Below, piece by piece: positions 1-9,197 of a DNA stretch of 64,000 nucleotides (position 1 is its first letter; each line of letters starts with the position of its first letter). The DNA is taken from assembly GCF_014873755.1 (NCBI RefSeq), contig NZ_JADBEG010000001.1, forward strand, positions 3,350,501 through 3,414,500, in the 5' to 3' direction. The notes beneath the pieces were generated by a model. That model made no database searches. It had not been told where the DNA came from and saw only the letters and a program-made list of their open reading frames with translations. Source of the stretch: Amycolatopsis lexingtonensis. Lineage in GTDB: Bacteria > Actinomycetota > Actinomycetes > Mycobacteriales > Pseudonocardiaceae. The position numbers were made by a program, and so were the translations under genes.

Positions 1-693
1 ATGGAACAACGCGATGCTCATGAGCGCCAGCAGGGTCATCGCGGCGAAGGCCAGCGATGTGTCGGCACTGGCGCCGGACTGCACGATGACGAAACCGAGC
101 CCGGCGTCGGCGCCGACGAACTCCGCGATCACCGCGCCGATGACCGCCAGGGAGATCGCCACCTTGAGACCGACGAAGATCTGCGGCAGGGCGTGGCGGA
201 ACCGCAGCTTGAAGAACTCCTGGCGGCGGGAGGAATCCCACGAGCGGAGCAGCTCGACGAGCTCGTGCGGCGTGGACTTCATCCCGGACGCGGTCGAGAT
301 GACCACCGGGAAGACGCACACCAGCACGACCAGGACCACCTTCGGGCCCTGGCCGAAGCCGAACCACACCACCAGGATCGGGGCGATGGCGATCTTGGGC
401 ACCGCGTTCACGGCGAGCAGGATCGGGTAGAACATCCGTTCCAGGAGCGGGGAACGGACGATCAGCATCGCGAGCGGCACACCGACCACTATGGACAGTG
501 CGAACCCTTCGACGGTCTCGAGCAGGGTGACCAGGCTTTGCGCGAGCAGGTACCCCGGCAGCTCGAGGAACGCCGCGACCACGTCGGCCGGGCTGGGCAC
601 GAGGAAGCGCTCGATCGAAAAGACGATCGTCACCAGCCACCAGAGGCCGACGAGCACCAGCACCCCCACGACGGGCAGCACGCGGCCCCTCAC
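1..693 (-). CDS. ABC transporter permease, nitrate/sulfonate/taurine type (3' end cut by window)
   Basis: Membrane channel subunit of an ABC importer. The frame is open from a GTG at 693 to base 1 (231 codons). Family members usually have about 255 residues, so the last 25 or so lie outside the window. An N-terminal hydrophobic segment (residues ~5-25) is followed by further membrane helices. The stretch RFRHALPQIFVGLK fits the EAA loop that docks on the ATPase. The start overlaps the ATPase stop (GTGA), so the two are probably translationally coupled. The family is clear from the helix pattern and the neighbours. The substrate cannot be read from this subunit. Confidence 0.88.
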   Translation of the reverse strand, partial: MRGRVLPVVGVLVLVGLWWLVTIVFSIERFLVPSPADVVAAFLELPGYLLAQSLVTLLETVEGFALSIVVGVPLAMLIVRSPLLERMFYPILLAVNAVPKIAIAPILVVWFGFGQGPKVVLVVLVCVFPVVISTASGMKSTPHELVELLRSWDSSRRQEFFKLRFRHALPQIFVGLKVAISLAVIGAVIAEFVGADAGLGFVIVQSGASADTSLAFAAMTLLALMSIALFH

Positions 694-1448
694 GCCACTC
701 CCCCGTCGACCGGTTCGGTGAGCAGATCGCGCAGCTCACGACCGGCCTGATCGACGTCGGGCCGCCCGGGCACGCGTGGCCGCGGGAGGGCGAGGTCGAC
801 AGTCTTGCGAAGCCGGCCCGGCCGCGGGGTGAGCACCGCCACCCGGTCGGCGAGCACGACGGCCTCCTCGATGGAGTGCGTCACGAACACGACCGTCCGG
901 GGCCGCTCCAGCTGGATGCGTTGCAGTTCCCCGGAAAGCTCCGTGCGGGTCAGCGCGTCCAACGCGGAGAACGGTTCGTCCATGAGCATGACCGCCGGCG
1001 CGTGGATCAACGACCGGCACAGCGAAACCCGTTGCTGCATCCCGCCGGAAAGCTCGTGCGGCAACCGCTTCTCGAAGCCGCGCAAGCCGACCAGCTCCAG
1101 CAGCTCGTGCGCCCGGTCGCGGTAGGACTTCCGCTCCAGGCCGAAGATCTCGATCGGCAGCATGACGTTCGACAGCACCGACCGCCACGGCAGCAGCGCC
1201 GGGCGCTGGAACATGACCGAGACGTCGCGACGCGGCTTCGTCACCGGCTCGCCGCCGATGGAGATCCGGCCACGGGTCGGCGGCAGCAGCCCGGCGATGA
1301 GCCGCAGCAACGTCGACTTGCCGCACCCGGACCGGCCGGTGACCGCGACGAACTCGTTCGCCCCCACCTCGAGGTCGATCCCGGCGATCGCCTCGACCGG
1401 CCCGGCCCGGCCGTCGAAGACCTGCGCCACACCGTCCACGACGATCAC
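690..1448 (-). CDS. ABC transporter ATP-binding protein, SsuB/TauB-like
   Basis: Cytoplasmic ATPase that powers the importer formed with the permease and lipoprotein on either side. Its 252 residues are normal for the family. Walker A is GRSGCGKST (residues ~38-46), the signature is LSGGMQQRV, Walker B is VMLMDEPFSALD, and the switch histidine is in VTHS. The GTG start overlaps the stop of the binding-protein gene, and its own stop overlaps the permease start, so the three genes form a tight operon. Sequence type matches the nitrate/sulfonate/taurine/thiamine-precursor group. The exact ligand is not inferable. Confidence 0.93.
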   Translation of the reverse strand: MIVVDGVAQVFDGRAGPVEAIAGIDLEVGANEFVAVTGRSGCGKSTLLRLIAGLLPPTRGRISIGGEPVTKPRRDVSVMFQRPALLPWRSVLSNVMLPIEIFGLERKSYRDRAHELLELVGLRGFEKRLPHELSGGMQQRVSLCRSLIHAPAVMLMDEPFSALDALTRTELSGELQRIQLERPRTVVFVTHSIEEAVVLADRVAVLTPRPGRLRKTVDLALPRPRVPGRPDVDQAGRELRDLLTEPVDGGVA

Positions 1449-2443
1449 GGCTGGGGTACCAGCCCGAAGGAGACGAGGTCGGCTGGGGTGAGCGCGCCGG
1501 CCGGGACCGCGCCGGCGTCGGTGAGGGTGCCGATGATCTTCCGCACCCGCTCCTCGGCGACCTGGCCGAGCGGGCCGCTGAACCCGGCGGGCCGGACGTA
1601 GGGCGCCATCAACCCGATCTCGGCGCCCGCCACGCCCGCGTCCTGGGCCGGCTGGTACTTCTTGAGGATCGCGCCGAGCTCATCGGGGTGTTCGATCGCG
1701 TAGCCGAGCCCCTTGAGCAGCGCCGTGGTGAACCGCTTCACCAGCGCGGGATTCCGGGCGGCGAGCTCCTTCGACGTGACGACCACGTTGCCGTACAGGT
1801 CGGGCACCAGGTCACCGTAGGGCAGCACGACGGCCTTCTTGCCCCGCGCCGCCGCTTCGATGAGGGGCCGGCCCACGACGAACTGCCCGATCCCGTCCAC
1901 CTGGCCGCTCGCCAGCAGCTGCGGGAGGGCGGGCGGCGTGGCCGGCACGAACCGCACCGAGGCCGGGTCGACGCCGGCGGCCTTGGCGTAGACGGGGAAC
2001 ATCACCTGGTTCGTCGAGCCGGCCTGATCGGCGATCTTCTTCCCGGCCAGGTCCGCCGGCTTGGTGATGCCGCGGCCTTCGAGCGAGACGATGGCGGCGA
2101 GGGACCGCTGGTGCACCGCCGCGACGGCGGTCACCGGCAGCTTCTCCTTCGCCACGGTGATCGCGGTCGCGGTGAAGTCCGCCGTTCCGACGTCCGCCCG
2201 GCCCGCGGCGACCAGCTTGAGCACGTCCACCGTGCCGCTGCCCGGCGTGATCGTGACATCGATGCCGGCTTCGGCGAAGAAGCCTTTCTCCTGGGCCACG
2301 TAGGCGTAGGCGTCCCGGCCGAAGGTGCCGAACGACGTCAGGTAGCCGATCTTGTCCCGACTGCCGGAGGACGTGTCGCCGGATCCGCCGCACGCCGTGG
2401 CGACCAGCGCTACCGCGAGCACAACACCCAGACCAGGCCTCAT
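1445..2443 (-). CDS. ABC transporter substrate-binding lipoprotein, NMT1/ThiY-like
   Basis: Extracytoplasmic ligand-binding lipoprotein, 332 residues from the ATG at 2443. The N-terminus MRPGLGVVLAVALVATAC is a lipoprotein signal with the cysteine at residue 18, which fixes the start. The mature part begins with GYLTSFGTFGRDAYAYVAQ, matching the NMT1/THI5-like fold of thiamine-precursor, taurine and nitrate binding proteins. It contains GRADVGTADF and a typical 'L.GKKIADQAGSTNQ' hinge segment. First gene of the importer operon. The leader (2444-2522) is short and shows no TPP riboswitch, so a thiamine role is only a possibility. Confidence 0.88.
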   Translation of the reverse strand: MRPGLGVVLAVALVATACGGSGDTSSGSRDKIGYLTSFGTFGRDAYAYVAQEKGFFAEAGIDVTITPGSGTVDVLKLVAAGRADVGTADFTATAITVAKEKLPVTAVAAVHQRSLAAIVSLEGRGITKPADLAGKKIADQAGSTNQVMFPVYAKAAGVDPASVRFVPATPPALPQLLASGQVDGIGQFVVGRPLIEAAARGKKAVVLPYGDLVPDLYGNVVVTSKELAARNPALVKRFTTALLKGLGYAIEHPDELGAILKKYQPAQDAGVAGAEIGLMAPYVRPAGFSGPLGQVAEERVRKIIGTLTDAGAVPAGALTPADLVSFGLVPQP

Positions 2444-2522
2444 GACGCCCTCCCCGACGAACGTGACGGTCTTGTCCCAGCAGCTTCGACCTTCTTCGCG
2501 ATCACGGACAACCGCTACTCGC

Positions 2523-3059
2523 ATGAACGGCGCCGTGGTCGCCCTCGGCGCCCCCGGAATCGGCAAGTCGACACTCGTCGCCGGCGCGGGCCACGGGGTC
2601 CGGGTGTTCATGGCGGTGGGCGTGGAGTCCGAGGAGGACGTCGCCTGCGCCGGCCTGCACCAGCTGGTCCACCAACTGCGAGACGGGATCGACGACCTGC
2701 CCGGACCGCAACGAGCCGCGCTGCGGGCGGCCATCGGGCTCGCCGACGAGGCCGTGGCCGACCTCTACGTCGTCGGGCTGGCCGCGCTGACCCTGCTGTC
2801 GGACGCGGCGGTGAAGGCACCGCTGCTGGTGGTCCTCGAGGACGCCCACTGGATGGACCGGGCCAGTCTCGACGTGCTCGGGTTCGTCGCGCGGCGGATC
2901 GAGTCCGACCCCCTCGCCCTGGTCGTCGTCACCCGTGGCCTGGACGACCGGCTCGGCGGTGCCGGGCTGCCCGTGCTGACCCTGGACCCGCTGCCGGACG
3001 AGGTGTCGGGTGAGCCGCTGAACGCGGTGGCGCCCGGAACCTCACGTGTCCCATGCTGA
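2523..3059 (+). pseudogene. Truncated LuxR/LAL-family regulator (AAA ATPase fragment)
   Basis: The frame encodes 178 residues that match only the N-terminal ATPase part of large LAL-type LuxR regulators (normally ~900 residues). It shows Walker A GAPGIGKST (residues ~8-16), the segment VGVESEEDVACAGLHQLVHQL, and Walker B LLVVLEDAHWMDRASLD. The homologous sequence stops near 'LDPLPDEVSG', and a short unrelated tail runs to the stop at 3057-3059. The usual N-terminal lead-in, the TPR region and the C-terminal HTH are all missing. It is best read as a gene remnant, divergent from the ABC operon and abutting the less GC-rich island that follows. Confidence 0.8.
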
Positions 3060-3118
3060 AATCGCCACCGACCTACAGCTCGACTTAATCACGCCAGATT
3101 GACGAACTCGCCGACAAA

Positions 3119-4216
3119 TCAGTCAGGAGCAGTGGTGTCGACCACCGCGGACTGTACCTCGGTCACAGTCTGACGCTCGTCGTCAGACTTCGCCAACTGG
3201 TCGTTACCCTTTTTCGCCCGTTGAGTTTCCTGGATTGTACGTTGAAGGCTGCCGACAGCAGTTTCGAGCTTGTCGATCTGCTCGCCGACCACTTTGAGTT
3301 CCGGCACAGTCGTCGGCAGGTGATGGAGCAGCTCGGCGGCACCTTTCAGTGTTTCCGCGTTGCCATCCAAGATCACCAGCTTGTCAGCGGCTCCGTTGAG
3401 GCGCTCCGCGGTGGCAGGCAGATACTGCAATCCGGTAGCGACGTCTTGGAGACGATCCGCGCTTGAGTCGAGATTGCCCAGTTCTCCCACTAGTCTCTGC
3501 ACGGTTTCAACGATGGCGGCGAGCCGAGACGTTGTCCCGTCCAGGCTTGCAAGCTCGCGCGCGGTGGCGCCTAGTGCGTCCGCACTATCGGGAAGGTGCG
3601 ACAGTTGCTTGGCTGTTTCGTGCAGCATCTCAACGGCATCGACGTTGAGCACCGAGGAACTCCTCACCGCATTCAGTTCCTCCAGGAGCGCATTCATCAG
3701 GTCCGCAGCCTCGGAATCCCTCTGCTCCAGACGCCCAATGATGACTTTGACGTCAACATCGCGCAACTTGATCGCTTCGTTTACCAGCTCGGCCAGCCGG
3801 CTCTCCGTGAGACCCTGGAGACCCTTCAGCCTCTCGATACCGCCCCGTTCACGTTTATGCTTCCAGCTCTTCAGCAGCTCGACCGAATACTCCGCTCCCG
3901 CACCACCTTCGTCGACCACCTGGTGATGCAAACGGCACAGGACGATCAGATTCTCGAAGGAGTTGCGCTCGTCATCGGACATCTCCGGGTCGAAGCGCTC
4001 GCCGGTCTCGTTCAGTGCGCAGATGTGTGCGATGTCGAGCGTGACCTTGAAGGTGCCCGCAGCACGTTCGACGATCGGCTTCTGGCACCCAGGCCAGTAG
4101 CATGTTCCAGCACTGAAAGCGATCAGAGCAGCACGGTCACCTCTGCTGTAATTTCGACCACCGCTCAAGACACCCCTCCACCGTCGAGCCTGACTTGCCA
4201 CCTTAGCCTGCGGCAT
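3119..4216 (-). CDS. HNH endonuclease domain protein with a 17-residue-repeat C-terminal tail
   Basis: 365 residues from ATG 4216. An alternative TTG at 4168 has a good GGAGGGG ribosome site and would give 349. The N-terminal third has an HNH layout: CYWPGC (C39, C44), DIAHICA (61-67), a conserved SDDERNSFENLIVLC (C94) and HH (97-98), then ELLKSWKHKRE. This form of HNH module occurs in several bacterial defence effectors (family knowledge). The C-terminal half is helical with repeats of pattern L-P/D-x3-A-x2-L-x3-A-x2-L at residues 208, 225, 249, 266, 283 and 300: spacing 17 throughout except one of 24 (17+7). The tail ends in a charged, possibly disordered stretch. Base composition is visibly lower in GC than the neighbours. 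Nuclease activity is likely and a defence role is inference. Confidence 0.8.
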   Translation of the reverse strand: MPQAKVASQARRWRGVLSGGRNYSRGDRAALIAFSAGTCYWPGCQKPIVERAAGTFKVTLDIAHICALNETGERFDPEMSDDERNSFENLIVLCRLHHQVVDEGGAGAEYSVELLKSWKHKRERGGIERLKGLQGLTESRLAELVNEAIKLRDVDVKVIIGRLEQRDSEAADLMNALLEELNAVRSSSVLNVDAVEMLHETAKQLSHLPDSADALGATARELASLDGTTSRLAAIVETVQRLVGELGNLDSSADRLQDVATGLQYLPATAERLNGAADKLVILDGNAETLKGAAELLHHLPTTVPELKVVGEQIDKLETAVGSLQRTIQETQRAKKGNDQLAKSDDERQTVTEVQSAVVDTTAPD

Positions 4217-4655
4217 GGTTTGCGTACTTGACAGAACATCGACAGAACGCAGCCAGAAGACTGACCCCTTACGCGCGGATCCGGGCAGAACGACGTTGGA
4301 CACTCGCCGCACCGACGGTCTCGCGTCGGAACCCAGCTGCAGACCGCTTCGGACCGAGTCCATCCGCTCTTCGGTATGAGCGCGTGTCCTGCCGAAGGAC
4401 CGATCAGCGGCATGGACGGATATCTTCTTGTCGTGCATCCGTGAAAGGCTCACGTGATGCCTCTGGAGAAGGGCAACCGGTCCAAGGGCGAATCGACGAT
4501 CCTGTTGGTCGCTTACCGGATCCCGATCCGGCCCTGCTGCCCAGCGGTGACACGCTGGGGGTCGCGATCCTCGGCATACTGTCGCCGGACACCTCGGTCG
4601 CCGCCGCGCTCGGCCACCGGAAGCGGTGCGGTTCCGAGTGAACGGAGGGGCGGAC
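4217..4655. other. Intergenic stretch without a supported gene
   Basis: About 440 bases between the HNH gene and the divergent membrane-protein gene. It shares the mixed base composition of the HNH island in its left part. Open frames exist on both strands, but none has a ribosome site, a recognisable domain or actinobacterial third-position bias along its length. It must hold the promoters of both flanking genes. It may contain the right boundary of the acquired island. No repeat or tRNA remnant marks that boundary. Confidence 0.5.
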
Positions 4656-5219
4656 ATGGCGTCGTCGGAGGCGTTGCTGGTGAAACCGTCGATCAGGGGC
4701 CAGCTGCCGGTGCTCGGTGTACTGGCCGGGTTCCTGGTGTTGGAAGTCGTCGTCGCGGTGCGGGGTCTACTGGAACCGTGGCTGGCGATCGCGTGCCCCG
4801 CGGTGTTCGTCGTGGTGCTGGCGGTCGGGGTCGTGTCACTGGTGCGGTCGCGCGGGAAGCCGTGGCAGCTGCGCTGCGGGCCGCACGGTGTCGAGGCGCG
4901 CGGGTTCGAGGCGGTGCCCTGGTCGGCGCTCGCGCAGGTGCGGATCAGCCTGCTTCGGCCGCGCTGGCTGCACTTCGCGACGCCGAGCCACTACCGGGTG
5001 GTGGCGTTCGTGCCCCGTCCCGGGGTGAACGTGCCCGCGGTCGCGGTCTTCGATCCGCTGTCCCGGCGCGGGGCGTCCTCGAGCCGGGCCGCGCGGTGGC
5101 AGACGAAACACTACGGCAGTCCCTTCGTCGTGTTCACCCACACCGTGGACGCGACTGCCGAAGAGATCGCCGAGGCGATCCGGAAGCTGACCGACGTTCC
5201 GGTCGTCGCGAACCGGTAG
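4656..5219 (+). CDS. Hypothetical membrane protein (two TM segments plus a cytoplasmic PH-like domain)
   Basis: 187 residues. ATG 4656 follows a GGAGGGG ribosome site at 4644-4650. Two adjacent hydrophobic segments (residues ~18-40 and ~44-65) are followed by a soluble part of beta character beginning LRCGPHGVEARGFEAVPWSALAQV. That is the pattern of actinobacterial proteins with a small PH-like (bPH2/YdbT-type) domain after a hairpin of helices. No catalytic motif is present and the function is unknown. Codon use returns to the high-GC pattern of the window, so this gene marks the end of the atypical island. Confidence 0.75.
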   Translation: MASSEALLVKPSIRGQLPVLGVLAGFLVLEVVVAVRGLLEPWLAIACPAVFVVVLAVGVVSLVRSRGKPWQLRCGPHGVEARGFEAVPWSALAQVRISLLRPRWLHFATPSHYRVVAFVPRPGVNVPAVAVFDPLSRRGASSSRAARWQTKHYGSPFVVFTHTVDATAEEIAEAIRKLTDVPVVANR

Positions 5220-5231
5220 CCCCACGGGAAA

Positions 5232-5268
5232 GCGGGCCGTCCCCTTCGGTTCGAGGGAGACGGCCCGC
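5232..5268. terminator. Bidirectional hairpin terminator between convergent genes
   Basis: Perfect 10-base arms GCGGGCCGTC (5232-5241) and GACGGCCCGC (5259-5268) lie between two converging genes. There is no T-tract, as usual in actinomycetes. Confidence 0.7.
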
Positions 5269-5284
5269 CGTCGGGAATCGGCGG

Positions 5285-6430
5285 TCAGCCGTGCGCGGCC
5301 GCCAGTGCGGCCGTGGCCGGCTGGTCGGCGGGCGGCATCAGCTTCGGGTACTCCTTCTGGAACTTGTCGATCATCGTCGCGGACGGGATGATCCGGTTCG
5401 GGTTGCCCTGGCTCGTCGCCTGCTTCTCGCCCCACGCGCCCGCGGCCTTGCGCTGGTCAGGGGTCCCGTGGCTGTGGTAGCAGTCGCCGATGGAAGCGTC
5501 CAGGTACGTGACTTCCTGCTGGGTGCGGGCGTTCCACGCGTAGCCCTTGGCGTGGGCGACGAAATAGCCGCCGTAGGCGTCGGGGCCCATTTCGGACGAC
5601 TCGTTGGGCGGGTAGTTCTCGTGGGCGAAGTCGACCTGGTGGCCGTATTCGTGGCCGACCACGGATTCCACCGAGACGTCGTCGAACCCGAGGACGTTGA
5701 CCGTGTCGAGCAGGCCGTCGCCGAGGGCCACGCGCTTGCCGCCGAGGCTGTCGGCCGGGGCGGAAAACGCGTTCAGGGTGAGCAGCGGGTGGCGGCCGCC
5801 CTGCAGGGTCGGCACTTCGTAGAGCACCTTGGTGGCGAGCGCGGCGGCGGCCTTCACCTTCGCCGGTGCCAGGCCGAGGCTGAAGGTCTGCGCCATCTTC
5901 GCCTGGCTGCCGAGGTCGGTGCCCTTCCAGGCGACGAGCTGGATGTTCCAGCTTTCGATGTCCCAGAAGCCGCGCAGCTTGTCGATCGAGTCGGTGGCGC
6001 GCGAGGTGTACTGGCCGTCGGTGCCGAAGACCTGCGGGGTCTTGTCGGACGCGACGCCCTGGACGTAGAGCTGGCTGAGCCCCGACAGCGCGTTGAACGC
6101 CTGGTTCTCGAGCGGGGTGAGCTGTGCCGCGAGCTTGTTGGCGTAGGTCAGCAGCGATCCCTCGGTACAGCCCGGGATCGGGCCCGCCGCCGCCCGGCTC
6201 CGGGGGCCCATTCGCGGGATGGGCGAGTCGATGAGCCGGTCGACGCCGCGCAACGCGTTCGCGGGCAGGCCGTTGTAGAGATCGACCACGTCCTGGTACA
6301 GCTGCGCGACGTCCTGCTCCACGGTGGAAGCCGGCGCCGCGTTCGCGGGAACGGCCGTGGCGAGCACGAGCGCCGCCGCGGTGCCCGCCGCCGCGAATGT
6401 CTTGCCGAGGAATCTGGTCCGGTTGGTCAA
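5285..6430 (-). CDS. Secreted zinc metalloprotease-like protein (HEYGH)
   Basis: 381 residues from a TTG at 6430, chosen because GAGGGG stands 7 bases upstream and a signal peptide follows directly (FAAAGTAAALVLATAVPANA, cleavage near residue 30). The mature protein carries HEYGH at residues 260-264 within VVGHEYGHQVDFAHENYPP, a zincin-type site with two zinc histidines and the catalytic glutamate. Downstream, SSEMGPDAYGGYFVAHAKG could supply a third ligand. Probably an exported protease. The family is not one I can name and the substrate is unknown. Transcribed alone, converging on the membrane-protein gene across a hairpin terminator. Confidence 0.75.
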   Translation of the reverse strand: MTNRTRFLGKTFAAAGTAAALVLATAVPANAAPASTVEQDVAQLYQDVVDLYNGLPANALRGVDRLIDSPIPRMGPRSRAAAGPIPGCTEGSLLTYANKLAAQLTPLENQAFNALSGLSQLYVQGVASDKTPQVFGTDGQYTSRATDSIDKLRGFWDIESWNIQLVAWKGTDLGSQAKMAQTFSLGLAPAKVKAAAALATKVLYEVPTLQGGRHPLLTLNAFSAPADSLGGKRVALGDGLLDTVNVLGFDDVSVESVVGHEYGHQVDFAHENYPPNESSEMGPDAYGGYFVAHAKGYAWNARTQQEVTYLDASIGDCYHSHGTPDQRKAAGAWGEKQATSQGNPNRIIPSATMIDKFQKEYPKLMPPADQPATAALAAAHG

Positions 6431-6607
6431 GGTGGTTCCCCTCTTCGGTTCCGGTTCAAGATCACGAAGCACCGCCACAGTAGGGAGATGCTTGGCGGCG
6501 AAACCGGCGCGGGGGCAATATCCCCGGAATGGCTCACGCCTTTCGGAGGGTTTTCGCCGTGCGGACATCGGCCGAAAGTACTAGGTGTGACCGCGGAGAA
6601 AGATCTG

Positions 6608-7381
6608 TCACGTCGCCGATTTGTCCAATCGCTTGACGCGCAATACCCCCGTCAGCATCGGGAGGACGAACTCGCCGCCGGCGGTTTCCGGCGTGCTCGC
6701 GAGAAAGGCGCGGATCCGGCCGAGCGTGGCCGCTCGTTCCGGTTCCGGCATGACCAGCACACCCGCGCGCGTGGCGATCGTCGCGACCAAAGTGTCGGCG
6801 GTGCGCACCTGCCCGTGCGGGAACTCGGCCTGCTCCGGTGCGCCGAACCGGGTGGCCAGATCGGCGGTCGCGGCGCGCCAGCCGCTGAACGTGTCGCGCG
6901 GGCCGATGGCCGCGGTGCCGCCGATCCGCTCGAGCCCGGCGACCCAGCCCACCCGATCGTCCACGACGTTCCAGAGACCGGCCACGACGCCGCCGGGCCT
7001 GAGCACCCGTGCTATCTCCGGCCCGGCCACGGCCATATCGAACCAATGCAGAGCGTTCCCGGCCAGGACGGCGTCGACCGACGCGTCCGGTAAGGGGATC
7101 GCCTCGGCACTGCCCGGCCGGGCATCGACACCGGGCAGTGCCCGGCGCAGTTCGGTCAGCATCGCCGGATCGGGTTCGACCGCGGTGACGTCGGCACCCA
7201 GGGCGACCAGCGTGCCGGTCAGCTTCCCGGTACCGGCCCCGAGATCCAGCACGCGCGGGCCGGCCGCGGCTTCCAGCGCCCAGCGCACCGCGGCCGACGC
7301 GTAATCCGGGCGGTGCTCGGCGTAGGCGGTCGCCGCCGCGCCGAAGGACGAGGCGTGCCGGAGCCGCGTTTCCGGGTGCAT
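6608..7381 (-). CDS. Class I SAM-dependent methyltransferase
   Basis: 257 residues with the Rossmann SAM-binding motif VLDLGAGTGKLT near residue 44, the acidic residue of motif II in VTAVEPDPAM, and VDAVLAGNALHWFD as motif IV. The RPDYASAAVRW lead-in is typical of the Methyltransf_11 group close to UbiE-like and trans-aconitate-type enzymes. The substrate is unknown. It precedes the ion-transport operon's last gene on the same strand in position but has its own start, downstream of a 3' end at 7400, so it may be the distal gene of that operon. Confidence 0.85.
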   Translation of the reverse strand: MHPETRLRHASSFGAAATAYAEHRPDYASAAVRWALEAAAGPRVLDLGAGTGKLTGTLVALGADVTAVEPDPAMLTELRRALPGVDARPGSAEAIPLPDASVDAVLAGNALHWFDMAVAGPEIARVLRPGGVVAGLWNVVDDRVGWVAGLERIGGTAAIGPRDTFSGWRAATADLATRFGAPEQAEFPHGQVRTADTLVATIATRAGVLVMPEPERAATLGRIRAFLASTPETAGGEFVLPMLTGVLRVKRLDKSAT

Positions 7382-7399
7382 CGAATCACCCTAACTCGC

Positions 7400-8692
7400 T
7401 CAGGCGAAAACGAAGTAGCGCAGCCACAGGTACGGCGCGGCCACGAGAACGGTGATCACGGTGACGACGGCGCCCTTCTTGGTGAACTCCCAGAAGGAGA
7501 TGGGTGCTCCGGACCGGGCGGCGATGCCGAGCATGACGACGTTGGCGCTGGCTCCGACGGCGGTCATGTTGCCGCCGAAGTCGGCGCCGATCGCCAGCGA
7601 CCACCACAGCGCTTCCGAGTGCGCCGGGTCCGGGATGTCGTTGGTCAGCGCGAGCACCAGCGGGCTCATCGTGGCGACGTAGGGGATGTTGTCGATGACG
7701 CCGGACAACAACGCCGAGACGACGAGGATCAGCATGACCGCGAGCAGCGCGTTGCCACCCGTGGCGTCGGCGGCCAGCCGGGCGAGCGTCTCGATGACGC
7801 CGGTCTTCACGAGGGCGCCGATCATGATGAACAGCCCGGCGAAGAACAGCAGCGTCTCCCATTCGACCCCCGCGAGGTACTGCTTCGGCTCGGTTCCGGA
7901 GAGCAGCACGAGGACGCCGGCGCCGAGCAGGGCCACGATCGACGGCTCGATGTGGATCACCGAGTGCAGCACGAACGCCGCGAAGACCGCCAGCAGCACG
8001 ACCCCGCATTTGATCAGCAGCCGCGGTTTCTGGATGGCCTCGCGCTCGTTGAGCGCCAGCACGTCGGCGACCCGTGCCGGGTCGACGGTGAAGGAGCCGC
8101 GGAACAACCGGGGCAGCACGAGCGCGAACACGACGAGCTCGATGGCCACGATCGGGGCGAGGTTGACCAGGAAGTCGTTGAACGCCAGCCCGGCGCGGCT
8201 GCCGATGATGATGTTCGGCGGGTCGCCGATCAGGGTCGCCGTGCCGCCGATGTTGGCGGCGAGCACCTCGGCGATGAGGAACGGCGCGGGTTTGATGTCG
8301 AGGCGGTCGCAGACCAGCAGCGTGACCGGCGCGATCAGCAGCACGGTGGTGACGTTGTCGAGGAACGCCGAGGCGACGGCGGTGATCAGCGACAGCAGGA
8401 TCATCACCCGCAGCGGGGATCCCTTGGCCCGCTTGGCCGCCCAGATCGCGACGTACTCGAAAACGCCGGTCCGCCGGAGGATCCCGACGATGATCATCAT
8501 GCCGAGCAGCAGGAAGATGACGTTCCAGTCGACCCCGGTGTCCTCGGAGAAGAACGCGTCTTCCGATCCGCTGACCCCCAGCGCGAGCACCACTCCGGCG
8601 CCACCGAGCGCGGCGGCGGTCTTCGGGATCTTCTCGGTCGCGATGAAGAGGTAGGCGACCACGAACACCGTGACCGCGATCGCGGTGGTCAC
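7400..8692 (-). CDS. SLC13/ArsB-NhaD-type ion permease
   Basis: 430-residue integral membrane protein with about 11 hydrophobic segments, starting [21 protein letters not shown]. Family markers of the ion-transporter superfamily (arsenite, Na+/H+ NhaD, citrate types) are the two pseudo-repeated segments [14 protein letters not shown] and [20 protein letters not shown], plus [12 protein letters not shown]. The cargo may be Na+/H+, arsenite or a dicarboxylate. With a NhaP antiporter and a CBS protein upstream in the same operon, a cation/proton function is the better guess. It is separated from the CBS gene by 19 bases. Confidence 0.85.
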   Translation of the reverse strand: MTTAIAVTVFVVAYLFIATEKIPKTAAALGGAGVVLALGVSGSEDAFFSEDTGVDWNVIFLLLGMMIIVGILRRTGVFEYVAIWAAKRAKGSPLRVMILLSLITAVASAFLDNVTTVLLIAPVTLLVCDRLDIKPAPFLIAEVLAANIGGTATLIGDPPNIIIGSRAGLAFNDFLVNLAPIVAIELVVFALVLPRLFRGSFTVDPARVADVLALNEREAIQKPRLLIKCGVVLLAVFAAFVLHSVIHIEPSIVALLGAGVLVLLSGTEPKQYLAGVEWETLLFFAGLFIMIGALVKTGVIETLARLAADATGGNALLAVMLILVVSALLSGVIDNIPYVATMSPLVLALTNDIPDPAHSEALWWSLAIGADFGGNMTAVGASANVVMLGIAARSGAPISFWEFTKKGAVVTVITVLVAAPYLWLRYFVFA

Positions 8693-8711
8693 GCCACCAC
8701 CCCCGCGGCGG

Positions 8712-9158
8712 TCAGCGCGGGGTCAGCGCCAGCTCCAGGAGACGGGACGCGGAGATCACGCCCAGCAGGGTCTTGCCCTCCATGACCGCGACCAGCGGGC
8801 ACCGCAACCGCGCCATCATCGCGGCGACCTCGATGATCGTGTCGTCGGCGTTCACCCGGGGCAGCTCCGTGGCTTCCTCGGGCAACAGGGACCGCACGGT
8901 CTTGCCACCCAGTTTGTCGCACACCCGGTCGGCCATCGACTCGTTGAGCACCCCGGCCAGCGACGGGTCGTCGCGCACATAACCGGGCACCAGGAACTGC
9001 ACCACCTGCGAGGCCGGCAGCACCGACTGCGGGCAGCCGGCCTTGTCGGTCACCACCAGGCCGGGGAGCCGCCGCTCGGCCAGCAGCCGCGCGGCCTCGA
9101 GCGCGTTGGAGTCGAGCTCCACGACCGGGTATTCCTCGGCCATCTGGGCGGCGTGCAT
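8712..9158 (-). CDS. CBS-domain protein
   Basis: 148-residue soluble protein made of two CBS motifs (residues ~5-60 and ~85-145), the second reading [36 protein letters not shown] pairs bind adenosyl nucleotides and gate transporters or enzymes. It sits between the two ion-transporter genes on the same strand (38 bases from NhaP, 19 from the SLC13-type gene) and probably regulates one of them. No other domain is present. Confidence 0.87.
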   Translation of the reverse strand: MHAAQMAEEYPVVELDSNALEAARLLAERRLPGLVVTDKAGCPQSVLPASQVVQFLVPGYVRDDPSLAGVLNESMADRVCDKLGGKTVRSLLPEEATELPRVNADDTIIEVAAMMARLRCPLVAVMEGKTLLGVISASRLLELALTPR

Positions 9159-9197
9159 CTTCCCAGCGTACGACGTCCCGAACGGGGGCGCCGGGGT

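Noticed and set aside
2444..2522. Possible TPP riboswitch before the NMT1-like binding-protein gene
   Set aside because: The leader is under 80 bases and the conserved thi-box segments are absent.
4228..4641. Open frame on the plus strand in the intergenic region near the HNH gene
   Set aside because: No ribosome site, no domain and no consistent codon bias. A short C-terminal stretch looks protein-like, but that is not enough to call it.
4454..7093. Very long open frame on the plus strand
   Set aside because: It runs antisense over the metalloprotease and methyltransferase genes, whose motifs, ribosome sites and signal peptide are clear. Its Arg/Gly-rich translation is an effect of high GC.
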